From positions 1,550,001 through 1,614,000 of the forward strand of contig NZ_JPSY01000001.1 in the NCBI RefSeq assembly GCF_000763375.1: 64,000 nt of DNA. Reading direction: 5' to 3'. Below are positions 8,580 through 17,272 of the stretch, piece after piece. This stretch comes from Microbacterium profundi (lineage in GTDB: Bacteria > Actinomycetota > Actinomycetes > Actinomycetales > Microbacteriaceae). Position numbers and translations under genes: made by a program. The notes beneath the pieces are model-generated. The model ran no database searches and was not told the DNA's origin. It saw only the letters and a list, made by a program, of their open reading frames with translations. The first letter of the stretch is position 1; every line of letters starts with the position of its first letter.

Positions 8580-9608
8580 TCAGTCAGGAGAGACGTCGGT
8601 GCCGGCGACCGGTGATGACGGCAGTGCGTCATCGGGTGCGCCGAGAGTTCGCTTCCAGGTATGAAGCGGGTCGAATGCGGAGTCGCCGAGGCGCGCAGCG
8701 TCACTGTGGGAGCCGCCGCCCGATCCGGTTGAGGGCAGGGGCGTGGACAGACTGGCGGGTGGCGCCTGATGGTTCTCGTGCGGTCGCGTGGATGCCACGG
8801 CATCCGGTTCCGCAACGGCAGCATCGGATGCCGCGGCACTGAGCTGTTCGAAGACGTGAGCCGACATCCGACCGGTGGCATGTTCGGAAGCAGCGCGGAC
8901 GACCGCATCGTCGTCGCGCGAGGACGAGGGAGTCTCCGACTCGTCCTCGCGAACGGGCGCTTCCGCCACGGGCTCGGTGTCGGGCACTTCGGATGCTGCC
9001 GGCGGGGTCAGAGCGCCGAGCACGGGAGGCACTGTGCTGGCCGCCGTGCCTCCGATCAGATCGGCGGTCGCATCCACGACTCCGACGACCTCCCGCAGGG
9101 CGTCTGTGATCCCGAGGTCGGTCAGGACTTCACCGACTGTCCCGTCCGCGATGCCGGAGAGTGTGTGCAGCACCGGCTCGGTGAGTGTCGAGACCGGGGC
9201 GTTCTGCAGCGCGCCGGTCAGCGGAGAGGCGACGGTTTCGACGGCCCCCGTCGTGATCGGGGCGACGGAGTCGAGAACAGGCCGGACGGAATCACCGACG
9301 ATCGGCGTCGACACGACGGCCCCGACGGTGCTTTCGACGATCTGCGGTGCAGTCTGCTGCGCCACGGGTGCGACCACCGTCTCCACCACTGTCTCCACCA
9401 CCGGCGCGACGATCGGAGTCGCGAGAGAAGAGACGTCGTCCACGGTCGAGCCGACGAGCGAGGTCAGGGGGCTCAGCGGAGCCTGCAGCTCTTCCTCGGC
9501 GTGCGCGGCGCCACCGCCGATCAGAACAGTGAGCGTGGCCCAGGCGAGCACGCCGAAGGTGCCCCAGGCGACGCCGCTCAGAATCCGACGGGGTGCAGTC
9601 GCGGTCAC
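8580..9608 (-). CDS. Secreted protein of unknown function
   Basis: I place the start at the GTG (9608) that follows GGGGGAGGTGAAC, giving 342 residues. The N-terminus VTATAPRRILSGVAWGTFGVLAWATL...AHAEEE is a clear signal peptide. The mature part is Val/Thr/Ala/Pro-rich with recurring PVxxTVxxxV and STPIVGDSVRPV segments and no recognised domain. LPSTG occurs about 40 residues before the end, but no hydrophobic span or basic tail follows, so it is not a working sorting signal. It sits upstream of the chaplin-like gene in the same direction, 102 bp apart, and may be co-expressed. Function is unknown. Confidence 0.6.
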   Translation of the reverse strand: MTATAPRRILSGVAWGTFGVLAWATLTVLIGGGAAHAEEELQAPLSPLTSLVGSTVDDVSSLATPIVAPVVETVVETVVAPVAQQTAPQIVESTVGAVVSTPIVGDSVRPVLDSVAPITTGAVETVASPLTGALQNAPVSTLTEPVLHTLSGIADGTVGEVLTDLGITDALREVVGVVDATADLIGGTAASTVPPVLGALTPPAASEVPDTEPVAEAPVREDESETPSSSRDDDAVVRAASEHATGRMSAHVFEQLSAAASDAAVAEPDAVASTRPHENHQAPPASLSTPLPSTGSGGGSHSDAARLGDSAFDPLHTWKRTLGAPDDALPSSPVAGTDVSPD

Positions 9609-9772
9609 GTTCACCTCCCCCTCGAAGGAACGTTCTCGACGCGGATGCGTCTTGCCCGAAGATACTCGTGTCGATGATCCGTGTCCAGAGCTTATTGAGG
9701 TTTGACCTGCCCCTTCTGGAGGGGCGCCCACCTGACGCGCCCGGGAAAAATCGGGCTTGACTTCTCCCCAGG

Positions 9773-9971
9773 TTGTACACACCCCGTCGTTGTGGGGCAA
9801 ACCTTCAATCGGGAGTTTAAACAGATTGTCATCCACAGCCTGGGGAGTGAGAAAAGCCCAGTTCATACGGGTTTAAAAACCTTGACACCGGGATGCAGCA
9901 CAGGGTTATCCACATCCGTTGTGCACAGACACTCCGAGGTTCTCCGCACGTTCTCCACATAGTTATCCACA
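9773..9971. promoter_or_regulatory. Cluster of DnaA-box-like sites upstream of dnaB
   Basis: Six nine-mers resembling the DnaA box TTATNCACA lie in the same orientation: TTGTACACA 9773-9781, TCATCCACA 9829-9837, TTATCCACA 9906-9914, TTGTGCACA 9919-9927, TTCTCCACA 9951-9959 and TTATCCACA 9963-9971. Short AT-rich stretches (TTTAAAC, GTTTAAAAAC) lie between them. A TTGACA at 9882-9887 sits 17 bp before GTTATC, which overlaps the third box and may be the dnaB promoter. This may be a DnaA-controlled promoter, a DnaA titration site, or part of an origin. dnaA and dnaN are not in the window. Confidence 0.65.
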
Positions 9972-10136
9972 GGCTGTGTTGCGGGTGCTGTAGCGCCCTT
10001 CTAGCGTGGACGAGCGACGAGATGTCGGAGGTACGTGGTTCGCTCTGTGCAACCGCGGATACACCCGCCGTCGTACGGCAACCGGAGATCACACATCCCG
10101 CGCCGCACCAGCAGCAAGCGCATCGAAGGGAGCACA

Positions 10137-11510
10137 GTGTCGATTGCCGACATCTCGGAGGAGCGCCTCGGGGGCCAGCGCAAGCCGGAGCGCACGCCGC
10201 CGCACGACCTCCTCGCCGAGCAGAGTGCCCTGGGCGGAATGCTCCTTTCGAAGGATGCTGTCGCCGATGTGATCGAGACCCTCAAGGGCGCCGACTTCTA
10301 CATCCCCAAGCACGAGCTCATCTTCGAGGCGATCCTCTCGCTGTATTCGCACGGTGAGCCCACCGATGTGGTCGCCGTCACCGATGAACTGATCAAGACC
10401 GGTGAGCTGGGCCGCGCCGGCGGCGCCGACTACCTGCACACGTTGACCTCGATCGTCCCGACCGCCGCGAATGCGGGGTACTACGCGGGCATCGTCGCCG
10501 AGCGTTCCATCCTGCGCCGCCTGGTCGACGCGGGCACGCGCATCGTGCAGATCGGGTACGACGGCCAGGGCGACGCGACCGACCTCGTCAACAACGCGCA
10601 GGCCGAGATCTACGCCGTGACCGGCACCCAGACCACTGAGGACTACGTGCCCCTGACGGTCGCGGTGGATGCCGCGATGGAGGAGATCGAGGCGGCCAGC
10701 GGCCGCGACGGTTCGATGACGGGTGTGCCGACCGGCTTCAAAGAGCTCGACGAACTCACGAACGGTCTGCACGGCGGACAGATGATCGTCGTGGCGGCGA
10801 GGCCCGCCGTCGGCAAGTCGACGCTCGCGCTCGACATCGCGCGTGCAGCTGCGATCGGGCACAAGCAGCCGACCGTCTTCTTCTCCCTCGAGATGGGCAG
10901 GAGCGAGATCGCGATGCGTCTTCTCAGTGCAGAGGGCGCGATTCCGCTGCAGCACATGCGTAAGGGAACACTCGACCCGCGCGACTGGACCACGGTCGCC
11001 GCGACCCGCGGGCGCATCAACGACGCCCCCCTCTTCATCGACGACAGCCCCAACATGACGCTGGTCGAGATCCGCGCGAAGTGTCGCCGACTGAAGCAGC
11101 GCGAGGGCCTGCGCATGGTCGTGATCGACTATCTGCAGCTGATGACGAGCGGCAAGCGCGTCGAGTCGCGCCAGCAGGAGGTCTCGGAGTTCTCCCGTGC
11201 CCTCAAGCTGCTCGCGAAGGAGCTGCAGGTTCCGGTCATCGCGCTGTCGCAGTTGAACCGTGGTTCAGAGGCGCGTCAGGACAAGAAGCCGCAGATCAGC
11301 GACCTGCGCGAGTCGGGCTCGATCGAGCAGGACGCCGACATGGTGATCCTGCTGCACCGCGACTCCGTCTACGACAAGGACGTGCGTCCGGGCGAGGCCG
11401 ACCTCATCGTCGCCAAGCATCGCAACGGCCCGACCGCGACGATCAACCTCGCGTTCCAGGGTCACTACTCGCGGTTCGCGGATATGGCGACCGGCGGGGA
11501 CTTCAACTGA
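10137..11510 (+). CDS. dnaB: Replicative DNA helicase DnaB
   Basis: The 457-residue protein starts at a GTG preceded by GAAGGGAG. An N-terminal DnaB domain (DLLAEQSALGGMLLSKDAV, about residues 20-120) is followed by the RecA-like helicase with Walker A ARPAVGKSTLALD near residue 222 and Walker B MVVIDYLQLM near 328. It unwinds DNA at the replication fork as a hexamer. No intein is present and the length is normal. An upstream in-frame ATG at 10035 would add 34 residues unlike the family. Confidence 0.96.
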   Translation: MSIADISEERLGGQRKPERTPPHDLLAEQSALGGMLLSKDAVADVIETLKGADFYIPKHELIFEAILSLYSHGEPTDVVAVTDELIKTGELGRAGGADYLHTLTSIVPTAANAGYYAGIVAERSILRRLVDAGTRIVQIGYDGQGDATDLVNNAQAEIYAVTGTQTTEDYVPLTVAVDAAMEEIEAASGRDGSMTGVPTGFKELDELTNGLHGGQMIVVAARPAVGKSTLALDIARAAAIGHKQPTVFFSLEMGRSEIAMRLLSAEGAIPLQHMRKGTLDPRDWTTVAATRGRINDAPLFIDDSPNMTLVEIRAKCRRLKQREGLRMVVIDYLQLMTSGKRVESRQQEVSEFSRALKLLAKELQVPVIALSQLNRGSEARQDKKPQISDLRESGSIEQDADMVILLHRDSVYDKDVRPGEADLIVAKHRNGPTATINLAFQGHYSRFADMATGGDFN

Positions 11511-11602
11511 TGTAGGTTCCGCGTGGTCCGCGGGCAGCCGGAGGTGCGATATCTATCTATCACGGAGTGGATAGACGACTTCGCCGAAGCTGAGGAGATG
11601 AT

Positions 11603-12103
11603 TCACTCCGCGAATTGACGGAGGGCCTTCATCGGGATCATGAGGTGCAGATCTTCGACCGGCGACTGGAGAAAGTCCCCGTGGTGGAGGTAGAAGTTCT
11701 TAGCGCTCTCGTCACGACAGTGGATCAACACAGCGGCTGCCCCGATGCTCCCACTGATGTGGAATGAGCGGCGCAAGGCGTCGCGGAGCAATCCCGAACC
11801 GAGGCCTTTGCCGTTGAAATCCTCGTCTACGGCGAGTCGTGCGAGGAGGATGCATGGAATCTGGGTGGGCCGTCGCTCCGCAACGCGAGAAGGGGCCTCA
11901 TGGCGAGCTACGGCGGCCATGGTGATCGAGTAGAACCCAACCACTCGATCACCGTGACATGCCACATAGGTGGTTGCATTGTTTGCCGCCTGATTTTCCC
12001 AGGCAAAGCGGGCGAACCACTCGTCAAGCTCGGGTGCTCCACTGTGGAATGTACCTCTGGGATCGCTCTTCTCAAGCTTTCGCGGGGTGCTGAAGTTTGT
12101 CAC
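11603..12103 (-). CDS. GNAT acetyltransferase, probable toxin of a DUF1778-GNAT pair
   Basis: The 166-residue protein has the GNAT core ILLARLAVDEDFNGKGLGSGLLRDAL, where the Q/R-x-x-G-x-G/A acetyl-CoA loop is represented by NGKGLG, and ends YLHHGDFLQSPVEDLHLMIPM. This is the layout of TacT/AtaT toxins, which acetylate aminoacyl-tRNA and stop translation. It overlaps the end of the upstream antitoxin-like gene by 4 bp, the usual order for these pairs. The segment has somewhat lower GC and mixed codon use compared with its neighbours, consistent with acquisition. The tRNA target cannot be predicted. Confidence 0.82.
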   Translation of the reverse strand: MTNFSTPRKLEKSDPRGTFHSGAPELDEWFARFAWENQAANNATTYVACHGDRVVGFYSITMAAVARHEAPSRVAERRPTQIPCILLARLAVDEDFNGKGLGSGLLRDALRRSFHISGSIGAAAVLIHCRDESAKNFYLHHGDFLQSPVEDLHLMIPMKALRQFAE

Positions 12104-12399
12104 ACCTCATCCGAAAAAACGGATGGTCGAGCGAACAACTTCTCAAACTTCGTCGTCGACGGCAGAGGCGCGTCGAGGAGTCGAGTGAACTCCTCAAACT
12201 GCTCCTCGGTGGCGACGAACCAGCGACGATCAGCCAAGACACGCTCGGCGTGGTCCACGGCGCTCCCAAGTATGAACTCGGTGAGGGTGTGATCGGTGGC
12301 CTCGGCAGCGCGACGGAGCAGTGATTCTTGCCGATCCGTTGCGCGCAGGTTGATCCGTTGATTCTTGGCGAGTCGATTGCCGACTACAGACTCAGACAT
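12100..12399 (-). CDS. DUF1778 ribbon-helix-helix antitoxin
   Basis: The 99-residue protein begins MSESVVGNRLAKNQRINLRATDRQESLLRRAAE, the DUF1778 ribbon-helix-helix DNA-binding head. The C-terminal tail (EEFTRLLDAPLPSTTKFEKLFARPSVF) is of the kind that blocks the GNAT toxin's acetyl-CoA site. I chose the ATG at 12399, after an ACTCCGA site; the frame is open further upstream but that part lacks family character. It is coupled to the toxin gene by overlap. A near-perfect palindrome lies 10 bp upstream of the start. Confidence 0.82.
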   Translation of the reverse strand: MSESVVGNRLAKNQRINLRATDRQESLLRRAAEATDHTLTEFILGSAVDHAERVLADRRWFVATEEQFEEFTRLLDAPLPSTTKFEKLFARPSVFSDEV

Positions 12400-12408
12400 C
12401 GGAGTCTC

Positions 12409-12439
12409 CTTCGTGTACGTACATCGTATGTACACGAAG
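12409..12439. promoter_or_regulatory. Palindromic operator of the DUF1778-GNAT operon
   Basis: CTTCGTGTACGTA and TATGTACACGAAG form a 31-bp inverted repeat centred on 12424, with one mismatched pair outside the 3-bp centre. It lies just before the antitoxin start. Ribbon-helix-helix antitoxins bind such palindromes to repress their own operon. Confidence 0.7.
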
Positions 12440-12587
12440 TTCTTGATGTCAACTCCTCCTTCCCCGCCAGCCCGCGCGTACCAAAAGTCTTCATCAGCGT
12501 CTGACGGTGCTTTGACTGTTACGTCATTGCGGACGGACTTCGCAGAGTCGCTGGCTGGATGCGCTCGGGTCTCAACGGGAGACATAC

Positions 12588-13457
12588 TTAGGGCACTGTG
12601 GAGAGGACTTCGGCCAGCACGCGCTGCTGAGCTCTCCCGGCGTCTGGGCCGGACTGGCCCGACATGGTTGCAAGTGCTTTCCAGAGGGCCCATCCTCGTG
12701 CGCGTTGCCATGTTGCATCATCGAGGGCGACCGACTCGCGAAACGCCGCACGCGCCTCGCCATCGAAGTAGGTCCACGCGATGACGAGATCACATGCGGG
12801 GTCGCCGATCCCGCATGTGCCGAGATCGATGACTGCCGAGAGTCTTCCTTCCTCTGTGAGGAGGTTGCCGGTGGCAATGTCTCCGTGAAACCAGACGGGC
12901 TCGGACTCCCACGCAGACGTCGTCGCGGCGAGCCAGATCTCTCGGCACCGCTCCGCATCGACGTCGTCTCCCAGACGTTCGAGGGCAAGCTGCACTTGAT
13001 CGCTGTACACGCTCGGGTGACAGCCGCGGTAGAAGGAATGTCGTCCCGCTGAGGCGCCCGCACCTGTCGGGAGGGATCTCAGTGCGCGCAACACGGAGCC
13101 CAGATCGACGGCCAAGGAGACCGGGTCGACCAGCGAACTCTCGTCGATCGTGTTGCCGGGCAACCACCGACGTACGGACCAGGGAAGCGGGTAGTCCTGG
13201 CTTGGCGCTCCGACTGCCATGACACCGGGGACAAGAACCGGAAGCTTCCCGTCGAGGAAGTCGAGCGCGCGCTTCTCTTTCTCGACAGCCGCGGCATAGG
13301 CCTCGCCACTGGGCAACCGTACGGACAGGTCATCTCCCAGGCGAAACGTCCGGTTGTCCCACCCCTGTTGCGGAACCGCGCGAATTCGCAGTGTGCTCCA
13401 GTGTGGAAACTGCTCCGATATGAGTTCGGCCACCAGGGGCTCGTCGATATCGATCAT
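12588..13457 (-). CDS. Aminoglycoside/choline kinase-family phosphotransferase
   Basis: The 289-residue protein starts at the ATG (13457) after a GGGGAGGAAAG ribosome site. It has the APH fold: WDNRTFRLGDDLSVRLPSGEAY in the N-lobe, VWFHGDIATGNLL (catalytic loop, Asp in HGD) and SAVIDLGTCGIGDPACDL (metal-binding segment). Members phosphorylate aminoglycosides, choline or other small hydroxyl compounds. Many chromosomal members in soil Actinobacteria have no known substrate, so resistance should not be assumed. It is followed downstream on the same strand by the toxin-antitoxin pair after a 188-bp gap. Confidence 0.82.
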   Translation of the reverse strand: MIDIDEPLVAELISEQFPHWSTLRIRAVPQQGWDNRTFRLGDDLSVRLPSGEAYAAAVEKEKRALDFLDGKLPVLVPGVMAVGAPSQDYPLPWSVRRWLPGNTIDESSLVDPVSLAVDLGSVLRALRSLPTGAGASAGRHSFYRGCHPSVYSDQVQLALERLGDDVDAERCREIWLAATTSAWESEPVWFHGDIATGNLLTEEGRLSAVIDLGTCGIGDPACDLVIAWTYFDGEARAAFRESVALDDATWQRARGWALWKALATMSGQSGPDAGRAQQRVLAEVLSTVP

Positions 13458-13499
13458 CTTTCCTCCCCACCGCTTCGTCGCGACCGAAACGAATACTCC

Positions 13500-13694
13500 T
13501 CGGAGCCAAGGACTCGCGACCAAGCGTATCTCGCCGTGCCGTTCGTTGAACTTGTCGTCTATGGCTACGACTCGATCACCGACAACGTGCTCACGCACCA
13601 ACGTGTCCTCCGGGTGGATGATCACGGAAACGTGACGGCCAGCCCCCGTGACTCCGACGCGGTGCGCGCATTGTCGGCGACCAGCGCGATGATC
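13500..13694 (+). pseudogene. Coding-like orphan fragment before the DinB gene
   Basis: One plus-strand frame has clear high-GC third-position bias and protein-like sequence (YLAVPFVELVVYGYDSITDN, VLRVDDHGNVTASP, RALSATSAMIEPW). It has no convincing start and runs into the frame used by the next gene. It reads like the middle of a lost gene. I do not recognise the family. Confidence 0.3.
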
Positions 13695-13699
13695 GAACC

Positions 13700-14200
13700 A
13701 TGGACAAGGACGACATCGACTCCGGTTTCACCACGCGGCAGGACTTCGATAGGCGGATCGAGCAGTACCGTCTGCTCATCCTGAGCAGTCTCGACGGCCT
13801 TTCAGAACAACAGGCTCGCGCGGTGCACGTGCCGGGTCGACCTTCGCTCCTCGGCGTCGTGCGACACACCGCCTACGTCGAGGGAGTATGGTTCGGCGAA
13901 GCCATCACCGGGCGGCCCCGCACCGAACTCGGCCTTCCGTTCGCGACAGCGAACTCGTGGAAGGCTCGCAAGTCCGACAGCATCGCATCCGTCACCGAGC
14001 ACTGCCAAGAGGTCCATCAGCACTCGCGATCCAATCTCGCAGCTCTCAATCTTGCCGACGTCGTCACGGGGCGCAGCCCGCGCACGGTGCTGAGCCTCTA
14101 CACGCACGTCCTCAGCGAACTCGCCTGGAACACAGGGCAGCTCGACGTACTCCGTGCTCTCGCCGAGAACCCCGACGATTCCGGCGTCGATCGCAGCTGA
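13700..14200 (+). CDS. DinB/DUF664 family protein
   Basis: The 166-residue protein is all-helical in character, with RRIEQYRLLILSSLDGLSEQQ near the N-terminus, LLGVVRHTAYVEGVWFGEAITG and LYTHVLSELAWNTGQLDVLR. These segments place the three metal-ligand histidines in DinB-like order (HTAYVE and TH..SE...NTGQ). Family members include thiol-dependent (bacillithiol or mycothiol) S-transferases. The substrate is unknown. It is a single gene, with the next gene convergent. Confidence 0.75.
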   Translation: MDKDDIDSGFTTRQDFDRRIEQYRLLILSSLDGLSEQQARAVHVPGRPSLLGVVRHTAYVEGVWFGEAITGRPRTELGLPFATANSWKARKSDSIASVTEHCQEVHQHSRSNLAALNLADVVTGRSPRTVLSLYTHVLSELAWNTGQLDVLRALAENPDDSGVDRS

Positions 14201-14268
14201 AGAGGTCGCGCGCAACTGACGAGGCGGGGCCCAGCCGAAGAGAAGGTGCCCAGCCGAAGAGCCGGACC

Positions 14269-14952
14269 TCAGACGTTCGTGGCCCTGGCGGGGGACGACT
14301 CGGCGGCGACTTCGATGAGCGTGCGCAGTTCCTCGATCGGAAGATCGGCGCCGAACGTCGGCATCCCCGGCTCCAAGAGTGCGCCAGCGGCGAGGTTCCC
14401 GGCGATGAGGGGATCGAATCCCAACGCATCGATGAAGCCGCCGACCTGCGCGACGTCGCTTTCGCGATCACCCGCGATCGCGATCGCCTTGCGCCCGTCT
14501 TCGCCGGCCGGCCGGGCTTCTTCCTCGAGGTCGTGATAGCCCATGTGGTTCAGCGCCTTCACGACGCGCGATCCGGGAAGGAACTCCTGCACGATCTCGC
14601 TCGTCGAGGTGCGCGGGTCGTTCAGGTCGTCGCGGATCCCGTCCGTCTCCCACCAGTAGTTCATGGCATCGACCACGAGCTTGTCTTCGAGTTCCGCCAC
14701 GGGAATACGACGGTACTTCCCGAGCGGCAGCGCCAGCACGACGATGTCCGCATTCCGGGCTGCTTCCTCTGGGCCGACGGCGGTCGCGCCCGGCGCGAGT
14801 ACGTCGATCGTCAGCGCGATCCGCTCCGGGTCGCCGGAGCCCGAGATCAGCACCCGGTACCCGGCGGCGACCGCGAGACGGGCGAGCACCGTGCCGACCT
14901 TGCCGGCCCCGAGAATGCCTACGGTCGGCCTGCTCTCATCCGCCGCGTTCAT
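14269..14952 (-). CDS. NADPH-dependent F420 reductase-like oxidoreductase
   Basis: The 227-residue protein starts with a Rossmann motif ([21 protein letters not shown]), followed by [11 protein letters not shown] and [13 protein letters not shown]. These are features of the coenzyme-F420 NADP oxidoreductase family (PF03807 type), which moves hydride between NADPH and F420. Its start overlaps the stop of the upstream luciferase-like gene by ATGA. That gene belongs to a family that often uses F420 or FMN, so it may supply reduced cofactor. F420 use is inferred from context. Confidence 0.72.
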   Translation of the reverse strand: MNAADESRPTVGILGAGKVGTVLARLAVAAGYRVLISGSGDPERIALTIDVLAPGATAVGPEEAARNADIVVLALPLGKYRRIPVAELEDKLVVDAMNYWWETDGIRDDLNDPRTSTSEIVQEFLPGSRVVKALNHMGYHDLEEEARPAGEDGRKAIAIAGDRESDVAQVGGFIDALGFDPLIAGNLAAGALLEPGMPTFGADLPIEELRTLIEVAAESSPARATNV

Positions 14953-16034
14953 GACCGGAATGCCGTGCCGGCCGTCACTGGCGGTGCGGGCGTCTCCGCC
15001 AGCAGGTCCCGCACCATCGGGATCACCTTCGTGCCGTACAGCTCGACGGCGCGAAGCCGTGCGCTTGCCGCCATGGCGCCGCCGGCCGTGTAGATGAGGT
15101 CGAACCGACCGACATCCAGCGTGCGGATGGCGGCCGCCATCTTCCTGGCGACCGTCTCCGGCGAGCCGACGTACAGCGATCCGCTCTCGACGTCGGCCTC
15201 GAACTCGGAGCGACGCAGCGGCGGCCAACCGCGCAGTGCTCCGATGCGGTCGCGGATCACCTTGTACCCGGGGTAGAACGCTTCCATCGCCTCCTCATCC
15301 GTCTCGGCGATGAAGCCGGGGGAGTGCATGCCCACCGGGTGGGCGGTGGTGCCCAACTGCTCGGTCGCCCGCCGGTACAGGTCGACGTACGGGGCGAAAC
15401 GGGCCGGCGCCCCGCCGATGATCGCGAGCATGAGCCGGAACCCGTAGTGCGCCGTGCGGATCACCGACTGCGGCGAGCCGCCGACACCCACCCACGTGCG
15501 CAGCCGGCCCGAGTCGGTCTTCGGGAAGACATCCGCCTCGTGCAGCGCAGCGCGCGTCGTCCCCTCCCAGGTGACCGGCTTCTCATCCAGCAGGGCGTGG
15601 AACAGGTCGATCTTCTCGTCGAAGAGCAGCTCGTAGTCCGAGAGGTCGTAGCCGAACAGCGGGAACGACTCGGTGAAGGATCCGCGGCCGAGGATGATCT
15701 CCGCACGCCCGTTAGAGAGCGCGTCGAGAGTGGCGAACCGCTGGAACACCCGCACCGGGTCGTCCGACGACAGGACAGTGACGCCCGAGCCGAGCCGGAT
15801 GCGCTCGGTCGCTGTCGCGATGCCTGCCAGGACGGTCTCCGGTGAGGAGATCGCGAACTCGGGGCGGTGATGCTCTCCGATCGCCACCGCCTCGATGCCC
15901 AGGTCATCGGCCAGTACGGCTTCCGCGACAGTGGCGCGGATGGCCGCAGCATACGAGACGACTGTCCCCTGGTCGTCGCGGGGCAGGTCTCCGAACGTAT
16001 CGATGCCGAACTCGAGGTCGGTGAAGTCGCTCAT
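14949..16034 (-). CDS. Luciferase-like (LLM class) flavin-dependent oxidoreductase
   Basis: The 361-residue protein has the bacterial-luciferase TIM barrel: [69 protein letters not shown] (shown in parts in the sequence) and [12 protein letters not shown]. The family uses FMN or F420 for monooxygenation or dehydrogenation of varied substrates. The ATG at 16034 follows GGAAGAGACC. It is the middle gene of a three-gene unit and a close relative of the upstream LLM gene. The substrate is unknown. Confidence 0.85.
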   Translation of the reverse strand: MSDFTDLEFGIDTFGDLPRDDQGTVVSYAAAIRATVAEAVLADDLGIEAVAIGEHHRPEFAISSPETVLAGIATATERIRLGSGVTVLSSDDPVRVFQRFATLDALSNGRAEIILGRGSFTESFPLFGYDLSDYELLFDEKIDLFHALLDEKPVTWEGTTRAALHEADVFPKTDSGRLRTWVGVGGSPQSVIRTAHYGFRLMLAIIGGAPARFAPYVDLYRRATEQLGTTAHPVGMHSPGFIAETDEEAMEAFYPGYKVIRDRIGALRGWPPLRRSEFEADVESGSLYVGSPETVARKMAAAIRTLDVGRFDLIYTAGGAMAASARLRAVELYGTKVIPMVRDLLAETPAPPVTAGTAFRS

Positions 16035-16071
16035 GGTCTCTTCCTTCGTGTGGATCTCAGGTCTGGTGGGC

Positions 16072-17184
16072 TCAGGCGTGGGCGGCCTTGCCGCCGTTGA
16101 CGATCTCTGCGGGTGTGCGCCCGGTGAGGTGCCATTCGCCGGGGTCGTCTTCGAGCAGCTCGCGCACTCGAGGCGCGACGCGTTCACCGAACAGGCGGAT
16201 GCTGTGCTCACGCGCATCCCGCGGCAGGTGCAGCACGTCGTACTTCAGATCGAAGCGCGACAGGTGGTTGGCGCGGACGATGCGCGCGATCTTCTGGGCG
16301 ACCGTCTCCGGCGACCCGACGTACAGTGCGCCGGTGTCGACCTCGGTCTCGTACCGTTCGTGGGTGGGGGCGTAGAAGCCGCGCTCCTTGCTCATCGCGG
16401 TGACGACCGGCTGCCAGTGCTTCCAGTGCGTGTTCTTGGCCTCGTCGTCGGTGTCGGCGATGAATCCGAGGGAGTGCTGACCAATCGGAAGCTCCGGCTG
16501 GCCGAACTGCGAAAGTGCACGAAGGTACAGCTCGGCGTGCCCGGCGAACCGTTCGGGGCGTCCGCCGATGATCGCCATCATGAGGGGCAGGCCATTGCTG
16601 GCCGCGCGCACGACCGAGTCGGGGCTTCCGCCGATGCCGATCCAGGCCGGGATGCCACCATCGGGCATCCGCGGGTGCAGACGCACGTTCTCCAGCGGCG
16701 CGCGATACTGCCCGCTCCAGGTCACGCGGTCCTCACGCATCAGGCGCAGGAACAGCTCGAGCTTCTCGTCGAAGATCTGCTCGTACTCGGCGATGTCGTA
16801 GCCGAACAGCGAGAACGACTCGATCGCCGATGCGCGCCCGAGCACGAGGTGCGCACGCCCACCCGACAGACCGTCGACCGTGGCGAACTGCTGATAGAGC
16901 CGCACCGGATCCTGCGTCGACAGGACGGTGACCGATGTTCCAAGGCGGATGGTCGAGGTGGCCTGGGCGGCCGCGGCGAGGATCACCGGAGTGGCGGCAT
17001 CGACCATGCCCTCCCGGTAGTGCTCGCCGATGCTGAACACATCGAGGCCGACGGACTCCGCCAGCTGCGCCTCATCCACGAGCAGCCGCAGCGATTCAGC
17101 ATCCGACATCACTCGTCCGCCCTCGGTGGCGACATCGCCGAAGGAGTTCAGTCCGAACTCGATGTCACCGATTCGAATCGCCAT
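16072..17184 (-). CDS. Luciferase-like (LLM class) flavin-dependent oxidoreductase
   Basis: The 370-residue protein resembles its neighbour in sequence and length: EFGLNSFGDVATEGG, LDVFSIGEHYREGM, IRLGTSVTVLSTQDPVRLYQQFATVDG, and PAWIGIGGSPDSVVRAA. The two genes are probably tandem paralogues. I use the ATG at 17184; an ATG three codons upstream is possible. A MarR gene is divergent, with 88 bp between starts that carry two copies of a 14-bp site, so expression is likely controlled by that regulator. Confidence 0.85.
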   Translation of the reverse strand: MAIRIGDIEFGLNSFGDVATEGGRVMSDAESLRLLVDEAQLAESVGLDVFSIGEHYREGMVDAATPVILAAAAQATSTIRLGTSVTVLSTQDPVRLYQQFATVDGLSGGRAHLVLGRASAIESFSLFGYDIAEYEQIFDEKLELFLRLMREDRVTWSGQYRAPLENVRLHPRMPDGGIPAWIGIGGSPDSVVRAASNGLPLMMAIIGGRPERFAGHAELYLRALSQFGQPELPIGQHSLGFIADTDDEAKNTHWKHWQPVVTAMSKERGFYAPTHERYETEVDTGALYVGSPETVAQKIARIVRANHLSRFDLKYDVLHLPRDAREHSIRLFGERVAPRVRELLEDDPGEWHLTGRTPAEIVNGGKAAHA

Positions 17185-17216
17185 GATCAGCATCCTTCTC
17201 GTCCCGGCGGATCCGG

Positions 17217-17258
17217 ATTGACGTGTCAATGCTGCAACATGGGTATTGACGTGTCTAT
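17217..17258. promoter_or_regulatory. Two direct copies of a MarR-type operator
   Basis: ATTGACGTGTCAAT (17217-17230) and ATTGACGTGTCTAT (17245-17258) lie 28 bp apart between the divergent LLM and MarR genes. Each is a near-palindrome with TTGAC/GTCAA arms. Position and symmetry fit binding by the adjacent MarR-family regulator. Confidence 0.65.
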
Positions 17259-17272
17259 TCCGAGGAGTCCAG

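Noticed and set aside
9100..9220. LPSTG of the secreted protein as a sortase signal
   Set aside because: No hydrophobic span or basic tail follows it before the stop codon at 8580.
11547..11619. Short frame reading YLSITEWIDDFAEAEEMIHSAN after dnaB
   Set aside because: Twenty-odd codons with no family I recognise and no good start; it overlaps the end of the GNAT gene. It may be a remnant but cannot be supported.
12588..13457. Calling the phosphotransferase an aminoglycoside-resistance gene
   Set aside because: The fold is clear, but sequence alone does not show similarity to a named resistance enzyme, and most chromosomal relatives have other or unknown substrates.
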